Assembly (NCBI GenBank): GCA_023412175.1 | Contig: JAEYOB010000280.1 | Span: forward strand, 1-5,168 | From: Pseudomonadota bacterium | Lineage (GTDB): Bacteria > Pseudomonadota > Alphaproteobacteria > Azospirillales > Azospirillaceae | Reading direction: 5' to 3' | DNA: 5,168 nt | Shown: positions 1 to 5,168 of the stretch, in pieces | Layout: each line of letters opens with the position of its first letter | How positions within the stretch are numbered: position 1 is the first letter of the stretch | Translations under genes and position numbers: made by a program | The notes under the pieces: generated by a model | What the model was told of the DNA's origin: nothing | Database searches by the model: none | Seen by the model: the letters and a program-made list of their open reading frames with translations, nothing else

Positions 1-679
1 GGTCGGCGAGGCCGTGGCGGCGTTGGCGGCGGCGCTGCCCGATCCTTCCCAGGCGGTGGGCGCAGCCGGGCTCGCGTCGGCCGACATCGGCGCGCTTGCC
101 GAACGCCTTCGCGCGGCCCGCTACGCCGTGGTCGCCTGGGCTGCCGCAGGATTCGACGGACCGAACGCCGATCTGCTGGTCGAACGTCTGGTCCGTCTGG
201 TGAACGGCGTCAATCGCCACACCCGCTGTGCCGGGCTGCCGCTGGCCGGGCACGATAATGTGATCGGCGCCAATCAGGTGTGCACATGGCAGTTCGGTGT
301 GCCGCTGCGCACCTCGTTGGCCGGCGGAACGCCCCTGCATGACCCCTACCGCTTCGCCTGGGAGCGTTTCGTGGATACGGCGGACCTCGTTCTCTGGATC
401 TCCGCCTTCGGGAAGGAAGTTCCGGCGTTTCCGGCGGACACGCCGGTCGTCGTCCTGGCGCCGCCGGGAACGGCGTTCGCCACCGAACCGGCCGTGTTCA
501 TCCCCGTCGGTACCCCCGGCATCGACCACGCCGCGCACGTCTTCCGCGGCGATACGGTGGTCGTGGTGCGCGCGGGCCGCCTGATCGACCGCGGATTGCC
601 AGACGTCGCTGCGGTGCTGCGTGCCGTGGCCAACGCCCTGCCGCCCGGAGCCTTGGCGCGGGAGGCCGCCGCATGCTGA
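1..679 (+). CDS. fhcB: Formyltransferase/hydrolase complex subunit B (3' part)
   Basis: This is the C-terminal part of the FhcB subunit, the bacterial relative of formylmethanofuran dehydrogenase subunit B (FwdB/FmdB). The first complete codon is at base 2 and the frame is open to the window edge, so the true start lies upstream; the GTG at 14 is internal. About 225 residues are visible. They include a Rossmann-like stretch and the family-like segment GHDNVIGANQVCTWQFG, and near the end GIDHAAHVFRGD. In archaea the B subunit holds the molybdenum or tungsten pterin site. Bacterial Fhc complexes lack that redox activity and use FhcB as a structural, methylofuran-associated subunit (family knowledge). 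The residues that would prove loss of the metal site lie outside the window. The gene ends at TGA 677-679 and overlaps fhcA by 7 bases. Identification rests on the visible segments and on the unmistakable fhcA, fhcD and fhcC downstream. Confidence 0.88.
   Translation, partial: VGEAVAALAAALPDPSQAVGAAGLASADIGALAERLRAARYAVVAWAAAGFDGPNADLLVERLVRLVNGVNRHTRCAGLPLAGHDNVIGANQVCTWQFGVPLRTSLAGGTPLHDPYRFAWERFVDTADLVLWISAFGKEVPAFPADTPVVVLAPPGTAFATEPAVFIPVGTPGIDHAAHVFRGDTVVVVRAGRLIDRGLPDVAAVLRAVANALPPGALAREAAAC
661..665 (+). promoter_or_regulatory. Ribosome binding site of fhcA
   Basis: GGAGG lies inside the 3' end of fhcB, 7 bases before the ATG at 673. This fixes the fhcA start and indicates translational coupling with fhcB. 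Confidence 0.75.
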
Positions 680-2349
680 CCAGGCTTTCCGGGGCGCGTG
701 TCTACGATCCACCCAATGGGCGCGACGGCGTGGTGGCGGACCTGTTCATACGGGACGGCCGCATCATCGCCGCCCCCGATCCCGGAACGCAGCCGGACGA
801 AACCCACGATCTGTCCGGCAAGGTGGTGATGGCCGGGGCCATCGACATCCATAGCCACATAGCCGGGGGCAAGGTCAACCTCGCCCGCCTTCTGATGGCC
901 GAGGAGCACCGGGCCTTTCCGATTGCGGCCGAAGGACTGTGCCGGTGCGGCAGCGGCGTGGCGAGCCCATCCACCCACGTGACGGGCTGCCGCTACGCGC
1001 AGATGGGTTACACGGCCGCCTTCGAGCCGGCCATGCTGCCCAGCAACGCCCGCCACGCCCACCTGGAGATGGCCGACATCCCGCTGATCGACACCGGCGG
1101 CTATCTGGTGCTGGGCAACGACGACCTGCTGCTCGACCTGCTGGCGTCGGGCGCCGGGGAAGAGGCGGTGGCGGACTATGTCGGCTGGATGCTGAACGCC
1201 ACGCGGAGCCTCGCCGTCAAGGCGGTGAACCCTGGCGGGATCAACGCCTTCAAGTACAACCAGCGCCGCCTGAACATGGACGAGGCCGGCCCCTTCCATG
1301 AGGTCACGCCGCGCCGCATCCTCACCGCGCTGGCGTCGGCGGTGCAGCGGCTTGGGATTCCCCACCCGTTGCACCTGCACGGCTTCAACCTGGGTGTTCC
1401 CGGCAATGTGGCGGCGACGCTGGACAGCATCCAGGCGATGGACGGCCTGCGGCTGCACCTCACCCATGTGCAGTTCCACGCGTACGGCGCGGAGGGCGAC
1501 CGCGGCTTCTCCTCCGCGGCGGCCCAGGTGGCGGAGGCGGTGAACAGCCGTCCGAACATCTCGGTGGACGTCGGGCAGATCATGTTCGGACAGACGGTGA
1601 CGGCCTCCGCCGACACCATGGCGCAGATGGGGAACACCCGCCTCGCACACCCGAAGAAATGGGTGATGATGGACATCGAATGCGACGCCGGCTGCGGCGT
1701 CGTGCCCTTTCGCTACCGGGACAAGGCGTTCGTCAACGCGCTGCAATGGGCGATCGGGCTGGAGCTGTTCCTCCTGATCGAGGATCCCTGGCGGGTCTTC
1801 CTGACCACCGACCATCCCAACGGTGCGCCGTTCACCAGCTATCCGGAACTGATCCGGCTGCTGATGGACCGCGACTACCGGATGGCCAGGCTGGCGGAAC
1901 TGCACCCGGCGGTGCCGAAGCACACCATCCTCGGATCGCTGACGCGGGAGTACACGATGGGCGAGATCGCCATCATGACCCGCGCGGCGCCGGCGCGGAT
2001 CCTCGGGCTGTCGGACCGCGGGCATCTCGGGCCGGGAGCCGCGGCCGACATCACCGTCCACACCGACCAGCCGGACCGCTGCGCGATGTTCGGGACGCCG
2101 GACCTCGTCTTCAAGGACGGCCGCCTTATTGTCCGGCAGGGCAAGGTGGTGGCGCTGGTGCAGGGGCGCACCCACGTCGTGGAGCCGGCCTATGACCCGG
2201 CGATCGAAGCGCGCATCGGCCGTCACCTGGAGGATCGGATCGGTCAGCGCTTGGTGCATTTCCGGATCGGCGAGGACGAGATCCGCGGTGGGAATGGGCT
2301 GACCCGCCACGCCTGCCACCCCCCTGCCGCGCGGCCGGGAGCGTTCTGA
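673..2349 (+). CDS. fhcA: Formyltransferase/hydrolase complex subunit A (formyl-methylofuran hydrolase)
   Basis: FhcA is the amidohydrolase subunit that hydrolyses N-formyl-methylofuran to formate in the cytoplasm, completing H4MPT-linked formaldehyde oxidation. The 558-residue product has the amidohydrolase layout: an N-terminal beta domain (about 1-55), a metal-binding barrel (about 56-400) and a returning C-terminal beta segment (about 450-520). Zinc ligands can be placed by motif and spacing: H60 and H62 (HSH), K183 in VKAVNPGG as the likely carboxylated bridging lysine, H234 in HLHG, H262 or H265 in LHLTHVQFH, and D380 in LTTDHPNG. The spacing K183 to H234 (51 residues) equals what I recall for archaeal FwdA. 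Other family marks are PSTHVTGCRYAQMGYT and ECDAGCGVVPFRYRD. The last 25 or so residues form a basic, proline-rich tail that looks poorly conserved. The start is ATG 673, supported by GGAGG 7 bases upstream; the stop overlaps fhcD by one base. Archaeal-type redox activity is not expected because it resides in the B subunit. Other amidohydrolases such as dihydroorotase are excluded by the neighbours and motifs. Confidence 0.96.
   Translation: MLTRLSGARVYDPPNGRDGVVADLFIRDGRIIAAPDPGTQPDETHDLSGKVVMAGAIDIHSHIAGGKVNLARLLMAEEHRAFPIAAEGLCRCGSGVASPSTHVTGCRYAQMGYTAAFEPAMLPSNARHAHLEMADIPLIDTGGYLVLGNDDLLLDLLASGAGEEAVADYVGWMLNATRSLAVKAVNPGGINAFKYNQRRLNMDEAGPFHEVTPRRILTALASAVQRLGIPHPLHLHGFNLGVPGNVAATLDSIQAMDGLRLHLTHVQFHAYGAEGDRGFSSAAAQVAEAVNSRPNISVDVGQIMFGQTVTASADTMAQMGNTRLAHPKKWVMMDIECDAGCGVVPFRYRDKAFVNALQWAIGLELFLLIEDPWRVFLTTDHPNGAPFTSYPELIRLLMDRDYRMARLAELHPAVPKHTILGSLTREYTMGEIAIMTRAAPARILGLSDRGHLGPGAAADITVHTDQPDRCAMFGTPDLVFKDGRLIVRQGKVVALVQGRTHVVEPAYDPAIEARIGRHLEDRIGQRLVHFRIGEDEIRGGNGLTRHACHPPAARPGAF
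2337..2341 (+). promoter_or_regulatory. Ribosome binding site of fhcD
   Basis: GGGAG lies within the final codons of fhcA, 7 bases before ATG 2349. Together with the TGATG stop/start overlap it implies translational coupling. Confidence 0.65.
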
Positions 2350-3245
2350 TGAAGCGCAACGGCGTCCTCATCGAGGAAACCTTTGCCGAGGCATTCCCCA
2401 TGCTGGGCACGCGGCTGATCGTGACCGCCGATACGCCGGCCTGGGTGCAGGCGGCGGCGGTAAGCATGACGGGATTTGCCACGTCCGTGATTGGCTGCGG
2501 TTGCGAGGCCGCGGTGGAGCGTCTGTTGCCGCCCGATGAGACGCCGGACCGCCGTCCGGGCGCCGCGGTGCTGCTGTTCTCCGTGTCCAGGGAGGAACTG
2601 GCGAAGCAGGTGGTGCGGCGGGTCGGACAGTGCGTGATGACCTCGCCGGGATCGGCCTGCTACGCCGGCCTGCGGACGGGGCCGGCGATTCCGCTCGGCA
2701 ACAGCCTGCGCTACTTCGGCGACGGCTGGCAGATCGCCAAGCGGATCGGCGGCCGCCGGTATTGGCGCATCCCGGTCATGGACGGCGAGTTTCTGTGCGA
2801 GGCGACCACCGCCATTGTTGAGGGAGTCGGCGGCGGAAACTTCATCATTCTGGCGGCAAGCCGGCAGTCCTGTCTGGCGGCGGCGCAGGCGGCGGTCATG
2901 GCGATCCGCGAGGTGGCCGGCGCCATTCTTCCGTTCCCCGGCGGGGTGGTCCGTTCGGGTTCCAAGATCGGCGCCAAGTACAAGGGGCTGATCGCCTCCA
3001 CCAACACCGCCTTCTGCCCCACCCTGCGCCACGCCGTCCCGTCGTTGGTGCCCGAGGGGGTCGAGTCCATTCTTGAACTTGTGATCGACGGCGTGAGCCC
3101 GGAGGCCGTGGCCGGCGCCATGCGGGCCGGCATCGGAGCGGCGGTCGCCCTCGGCGCCGAGGCGGGCGTCGTCGCGGTTACCGCCGGCAACTACGGCGGC
3201 AAGCTGGGGCGCCACCAGTTCCACCTGCACGAGGTGATGGCATGA
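2349..3245 (+). CDS. fhcD: Formylmethanofuran:H4MPT formyltransferase (Fhc subunit D)
   Basis: FhcD, the bacterial Ftr homologue, transfers the formyl group between N5-formyl-tetrahydromethanopterin and the furan cofactor (methylofuran in bacteria). In the oxidative direction it loads methylofuran for FhcA. The product is 298 residues, essentially the length of archaeal Ftr (about 297), and soluble, with no signal peptide or membrane segment. Recognisable Ftr signatures, in order, are EETFAEAFPMLGTRLIVTA (about 9-27), TGFATSVIGCGCEAAVE (about 41-57), QCVMTSPGSACYAGL (about 94-108), LRYFGDGWQIAKR and FPGGVVRSGSKIGAKYKGL (from residue 196). The C-terminus ends NYGGKLGRHQFHLHEVMA, which is also family-like. 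The gene overlaps fhcA by one base at its start and fhcC by four bases (ATGA) at its end. The unbroken length and full motif set suggest a working enzyme; I see no frameshift or missing block. Confidence 0.97.
   Translation: MKRNGVLIEETFAEAFPMLGTRLIVTADTPAWVQAAAVSMTGFATSVIGCGCEAAVERLLPPDETPDRRPGAAVLLFSVSREELAKQVVRRVGQCVMTSPGSACYAGLRTGPAIPLGNSLRYFGDGWQIAKRIGGRRYWRIPVMDGEFLCEATTAIVEGVGGGNFIILAASRQSCLAAAQAAVMAIREVAGAILPFPGGVVRSGSKIGAKYKGLIASTNTAFCPTLRHAVPSLVPEGVESILELVIDGVSPEAVAGAMRAGIGAAVALGAEAGVVAVTAGNYGGKLGRHQFHLHEVMA
3231..3236 (+). promoter_or_regulatory. Ribosome binding site of fhcC
   Basis: GAGGTG lies 5 bases before ATG 3242, inside the last codons of fhcD. It supports the ATGA-overlapping start. 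Confidence 0.6.
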
Positions 3246-4066
3246 GCGGCCTCGTTCTCACCGTACGCGAGGCCGATGGGCCACCCATCGACATGACGGG
3301 GGTTCTGCCGGAACGGCTGGCGGAGGGCGGCGACGCGACCGTGGCCCAACTGCCGCTGATCCGGGGGCGTGAGCGTCATCGCCTGGGCGATCTCTTCACG
3401 CTGGAGGCGGGCGGCCCATCCGGCGCGCTGATCCTGCACCCCGGCGGGGCCGTGCTCGACAATGTGGGGGCGGGCATGGCCGTGGGCGAGATCCTCGTGC
3501 AGGGGGACTGCGGAGCCTACGCCGGGCGCGGCATCCGGGGCGGCGTGCTGATCGTCGAGGGAAGCTGCGGCGCCTTTGCGGCTGCCGAGATGGCCGGAGG
3601 GCTGATGCGCATCGCGGGCGATGCCGGAGACTTCCTGGGTGCGCCCCTGGCCGGCAGCCCGCGCGGCATGGGCGGCGGCTTCGTGGTCGTCGGCGGCAAT
3701 GCCGGGGATCGTGCCGGCGAGCGGATCCGGCGGGGCCTGATCGCGATCCAGGGGCAGGCCGGCGGCTTGTGTGGCGCCCGCATGATTGCGGGCACGATCA
3801 TCGTCGGTGGTGGATGCGGACCGGACCTCGGCCTTGCCATGCGCCGGGGCTCAATTCTTCTGTCCCGCATGCCGGCTTCCGTGCCGGCTGGTTTCAAGGA
3901 CGTGGGGATGAACGATTGGCTGTTCCTGGAACTGATGCGGCGGGAGTGCGTAGCGTCCGGCGCCTGGCCGGCTGGATTCCCGGCCGCGGGCATCCGCGCC
4001 CGCCGGTTGCTCGGGGATCGCTCGGCCGGGGGCGTCGGAGAAGTGCTTATCCTTTCGGAGACGTAG
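3242..4066 (+). CDS. fhcC: Formyltransferase/hydrolase complex subunit C
   Basis: FhcC is the homologue of formylmethanofuran dehydrogenase subunit C and a structural partner of FhcA, FhcB and FhcD. The 274-residue product has three parts. Residues 1-70 form an N-terminal domain. About 76-207 is a glycine-rich run of roughly 20-residue repeats of the kind G-x-x-M/I-x-x-G-x-I/V-x-V-x-G-x-x-G, the right-handed beta-helix also seen in the C-terminal domain of glutamate synthase large subunits. From about 208 there is a C-terminal segment containing FKDVGMNDWLFLELM. The longer loop around LAGSPRGMGGG within the helix resembles that of other family members. There is no signal peptide. A stand-alone glutamate synthase fragment is ruled out by position directly behind fhcD and by the flanking domains. 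It is the last fhc gene here; the next gene starts about 57 bases later with no terminator between, so transcription may continue. Confidence 0.94.
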   Translation: MSGLVLTVREADGPPIDMTGVLPERLAEGGDATVAQLPLIRGRERHRLGDLFTLEAGGPSGALILHPGGAVLDNVGAGMAVGEILVQGDCGAYAGRGIRGGVLIVEGSCGAFAAAEMAGGLMRIAGDAGDFLGAPLAGSPRGMGGGFVVVGGNAGDRAGERIRRGLIAIQGQAGGLCGARMIAGTIIVGGGCGPDLGLAMRRGSILLSRMPASVPAGFKDVGMNDWLFLELMRRECVASGAWPAGFPAAGIRARRLLGDRSAGGVGEVLILSET

Positions 4067-4123
4067 CTTGAACGTTGCCGTGATGCCAGATGTGGAGGGT
4101 ATCGCAATGGAACGGCGCCTCTT
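4067..4123 (+). other. Spacer between the fhc genes and the ABC transporter genes
   Basis: These 57 bases are the only non-overlapping gap in the window. I see no GC-rich hairpin followed by T residues, so no intrinsic terminator. A TTGAAC hexamer at 4068-4073 has no acceptable -10 partner at normal spacing. The gap contains a strong Shine-Dalgarno sequence and a short reading frame, described separately. The transporter genes are probably read from the fhc transcript, at least in part. Confidence 0.55.
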
Positions 4124-4142
4124 GTGGAGGGCAGTCGCCTGA
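4094..4142 (+). CDS. Possible 11-codon leader frame with ribosome binding site
   Basis: GGAGGG at 4094-4099 stands 7 bases before ATG 4107, which opens the frame MERRLLWRAVA ending at TGA 4140-4142. An in-frame ATG at 4083 would extend it to 19 codons but has no ribosome binding site of its own. The frame overlaps the 5' end of the ATPase gene in a different reading frame. Its TGA shares bases with an in-frame CTG of the ATPase gene (CTGA, 4139-4142). It may be a coupling leader, or chance in GC-rich DNA. I do not recognise the peptide. Confidence 0.3.
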
Positions 4143-4954
4143 CGATCGATGATTCCTTACGGATCGGAAACGCAACGACCGCGGGCCGGTGGGACGGCAT
4201 CGGGGATGGGCATCTGTCGCTCGACATCCGCTTGAAGCGCTTTCCGGGACGGGGCGGGACGCCGGCGCTGACCGTGTTCGAGGGCTTCTGGTTGCGTCTG
4301 CCGGAGGGGGGCTTCTACGCCATCCTCGGGCCTTCGGGGTGCGGCAAGACCACCCTGCTGAACATCGTCGCCGGGTTGGATCGCGCCTTCCAGGGAACGG
4401 TCTCGCTGCCGGCGGTGCGTGGGCGTGAACCGATGCTGGGATACGTGTTCCAGAACCCGCGCCTGTTGCCCTGGCGCACGGTCGCCGAGAATCTTGCCCT
4501 CGTTCTGCACGACGCTCCGGACCGGGGCGAGCGGGTCGCCCGCTGGCTGCGGGAGGTGGGGTTGGAGGGGCAGGGCACCGTCTATCCGTCCCGCCTGTCG
4601 GTCGGCATGAGCCGGCGCGCGGCGCTCGCCCGTGCGTTTGCCGTGGAGCCGGACCTCCTGCTGATGGACGAGCCGTTCGTCTCGCTCGATGAACCGACGG
4701 CGCGCCAGTTGCGCGGGCTGCTGCGCCGCATCCTGAGGGCGCACCCCACCACCGTGCTGTTCGTGACCCACGACCTGCGGGAGGCGATCGCCTTGGCTGA
4801 CCGGATCCTGTTCCTGTCACGCCCACCCGCCCGGCTGCTTCTCGACCTGCCGGTGGACCTGAACGCCGACGACCGGGCCGACGAGGGCAGGGTGGACGCC
4901 CTGTGGTCGAGGCTGCGGCGCGACCATGCTGCGACGCTGGAGGGGGTATCATGA
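4124..4954 (+). CDS. ABC transporter ATP-binding protein, nitrate/sulfonate/taurine-importer type
   Basis: This is the cytoplasmic ATPase of an ABC transporter, 276 residues from GTG 4124. All core motifs are visible: Walker A GPSGCGKTT (69-77), Q-loop FQNPRLLPW (109-117, Q110), signature LSVGM (158-162), Walker B LLLMDEP (D182, E183), D-loop SLD (187-189) and H-loop THD (H216). The NPRLLPW stretch after the Q-loop is typical of the SsuB/TauB/NrtD group. The signature has V160 where glycine is usual, but the rest of the site is intact, so activity is plausible. The start is uncertain. GTG 4124 has a weak ribosome binding site, whereas GGAGGG at 4126-4131 is ideally placed for an in-frame CTG at 4139. 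The conserved domain begins only near residue 30, and a TTA leucine codon at 4157-4159, the only one I noticed, also falls in this doubtful N-terminus. The gene overlaps the following binding-protein gene by ATGA, so the two products probably work together. No permease is visible in the window. Confidence 0.9.
   Translation: MEGSRLTIDDSLRIGNATTAGRWDGIGDGHLSLDIRLKRFPGRGGTPALTVFEGFWLRLPEGGFYAILGPSGCGKTTLLNIVAGLDRAFQGTVSLPAVRGREPMLGYVFQNPRLLPWRTVAENLALVLHDAPDRGERVARWLREVGLEGQGTVYPSRLSVGMSRRAALARAFAVEPDLLLMDEPFVSLDEPTARQLRGLLRRILRAHPTTVLFVTHDLREAIALADRILFLSRPPARLLLDLPVDLNADDRADEGRVDALWSRLRRDHAATLEGVS
4939..4943 (+). promoter_or_regulatory. Ribosome binding site of the binding-protein gene
   Basis: GGAGG lies 7 bases before ATG 4951, inside the end of the ATPase gene. 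It fixes the start and supports translational coupling. Confidence 0.75.
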
Positions 4955-5168
4955 TCGCGGTGCGCCTGCTGGTTCTTGTATGTGCGCTTCTGCTCGGTGG
5001 AACTGCGTGGGCGGCCGATCCGACGGTGGTCCGGATCGGCTACCTGACCCTTGCGGAGGAGCCGAGGATTCCCCTGACCTTCCTCGAACCGGTGTCCGAG
5101 GACGAAGGGATGCAGGGCGCCCGCCTCGCGATTGCCGACAACAACACGACCGGGCGCTTCCTCAACCA
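4951..5168 (+). CDS. ABC substrate-binding protein, PQQ-dependent alcohol dehydrogenase-associated type (5' part)
   Basis: The first 72 residues of a secreted protein are present and the gene runs off the window. Residues 1-21 form a Sec signal peptide: one arginine, a hydrophobic core (LLVLVCALLLGG) and an A-W-A cleavage site before ADPTVV. The mature start VRIGYLTL is like that of branched-chain amino acid (type I fold) periplasmic binding proteins. The stretch DEGMQGARLAIADNNTTGRF matches my memory of the binding-protein family named for its linkage to PQQ-dependent alcohol dehydrogenases (TIGR03863), which I could not search. Such proteins sit beside methanol or ethanol dehydrogenase (XoxF, ExaA) and cytochrome genes. 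Their ligand is not firmly established as far as I know; a role in cofactor, lanthanide or alcohol-related transport or sensing has been considered. The start is fixed by GGAGG 7 bases upstream and by the ATGA overlap with the ATPase gene. Confidence 0.8.
   Translation, partial: MIAVRLLVLVCALLLGGTAWAADPTVVRIGYLTLAEEPRIPLTFLEPVSEDEGMQGARLAIADNNTTGRFLN

Noticed and set aside
1683..1702. Perfect 8-base inverted repeat with a 4-base loop
   Set aside because: It falls inside the conserved ECDAGCGVV segment of fhcA and has no T-run after it. The protein motif explains the sequence, so it is not a terminator or regulatory hairpin.
346..2319. A 657-codon open frame on the minus strand across fhcB and fhcA
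   Set aside because: It lies antisense to two well-supported genes. Its product is low-complexity, rich in R, H, V, G and A, with no recognisable domain. Long antisense frames are expected where GC-rich codon bias removes stop codons.
2244..3230. Minus-strand open frame across fhcD
   Set aside because: Fully antisense to fhcD, which has a complete Ftr motif set. The translated product shows no known fold and is a codon-bias shadow.
4068..4096. TTGAAC as a possible -35 element before the ATPase gene
   Set aside because: At 17 bases spacing the -10 position reads TGTGGA, a poor match, and the next AT-richer hexamer is about 26 bases away.
4047..4952. Minus-strand open frame across the ATPase gene
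   Set aside because: Very rich in R, P, G and S, with no motifs, and antisense to an ATPase with every ABC motif in order.
4951..4986. Cysteine at residue 11 of the binding protein as a lipoprotein anchor
   Set aside because: It is too early in the hydrophobic core and lacks a small residue directly before it, whereas a clear signal peptidase I site (AWA) follows.

Overview
The window is a high-GC segment whose genes all lie on the + strand. It contains two functionally linked blocks: the genes for the bacterial formyltransferase/hydrolase (Fhc) complex, and the start of an ABC-type transport gene set. The GC-rich codon use and the presence of C1-transfer genes related to those of methanogens suggest a methylotrophic or facultatively methylotrophic proteobacterium. 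A Rhodospirillales, Methylobacterium or Xanthobacter-like alphaproteobacterium is my best guess, but the sequence alone does not fix the genus.

Bases 1-4066 hold fhcB (3' part only), fhcA, fhcD and fhcC in the order B-A-D-C. The stop and start codons overlap at every junction: 7 bases at B/A, 1 base (TGATG) at A/D and 4 bases (ATGA) at D/C. Each start has a Shine-Dalgarno sequence inside the preceding gene, so this is a translationally coupled operon. In characterised methylotrophs the complex carries out the last step of tetrahydromethanopterin-dependent formaldehyde oxidation. FhcD moves the formyl group from formyl-H4MPT to methylofuran, and FhcA, a binuclear-zinc amidohydrolase, releases it as formate. 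FhcB and FhcC are the other structural subunits. FhcA here keeps all the zinc ligands I could place.

Bases 4067-4123 are a short spacer with no visible terminator. Its 3' part holds a possible leader reading frame that runs into the next gene.

Bases 4124-4954 encode an ABC ATPase of the nitrate/sulfonate/taurine importer type, with an unusual LSVGM signature. It overlaps by ATGA with a secreted protein (from 4951, cut by the window end). That protein looks like the periplasmic component of the ABC system associated with PQQ-dependent alcohol dehydrogenases. PQQ alcohol dehydrogenases make formaldehyde from methanol in the periplasm, and the H4MPT branch, including Fhc, oxidises it in the cytoplasm, so the two blocks probably serve one methanol/alcohol oxidation pathway. 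No RNA genes, mobile elements, CRISPR arrays or convincing promoters were seen.
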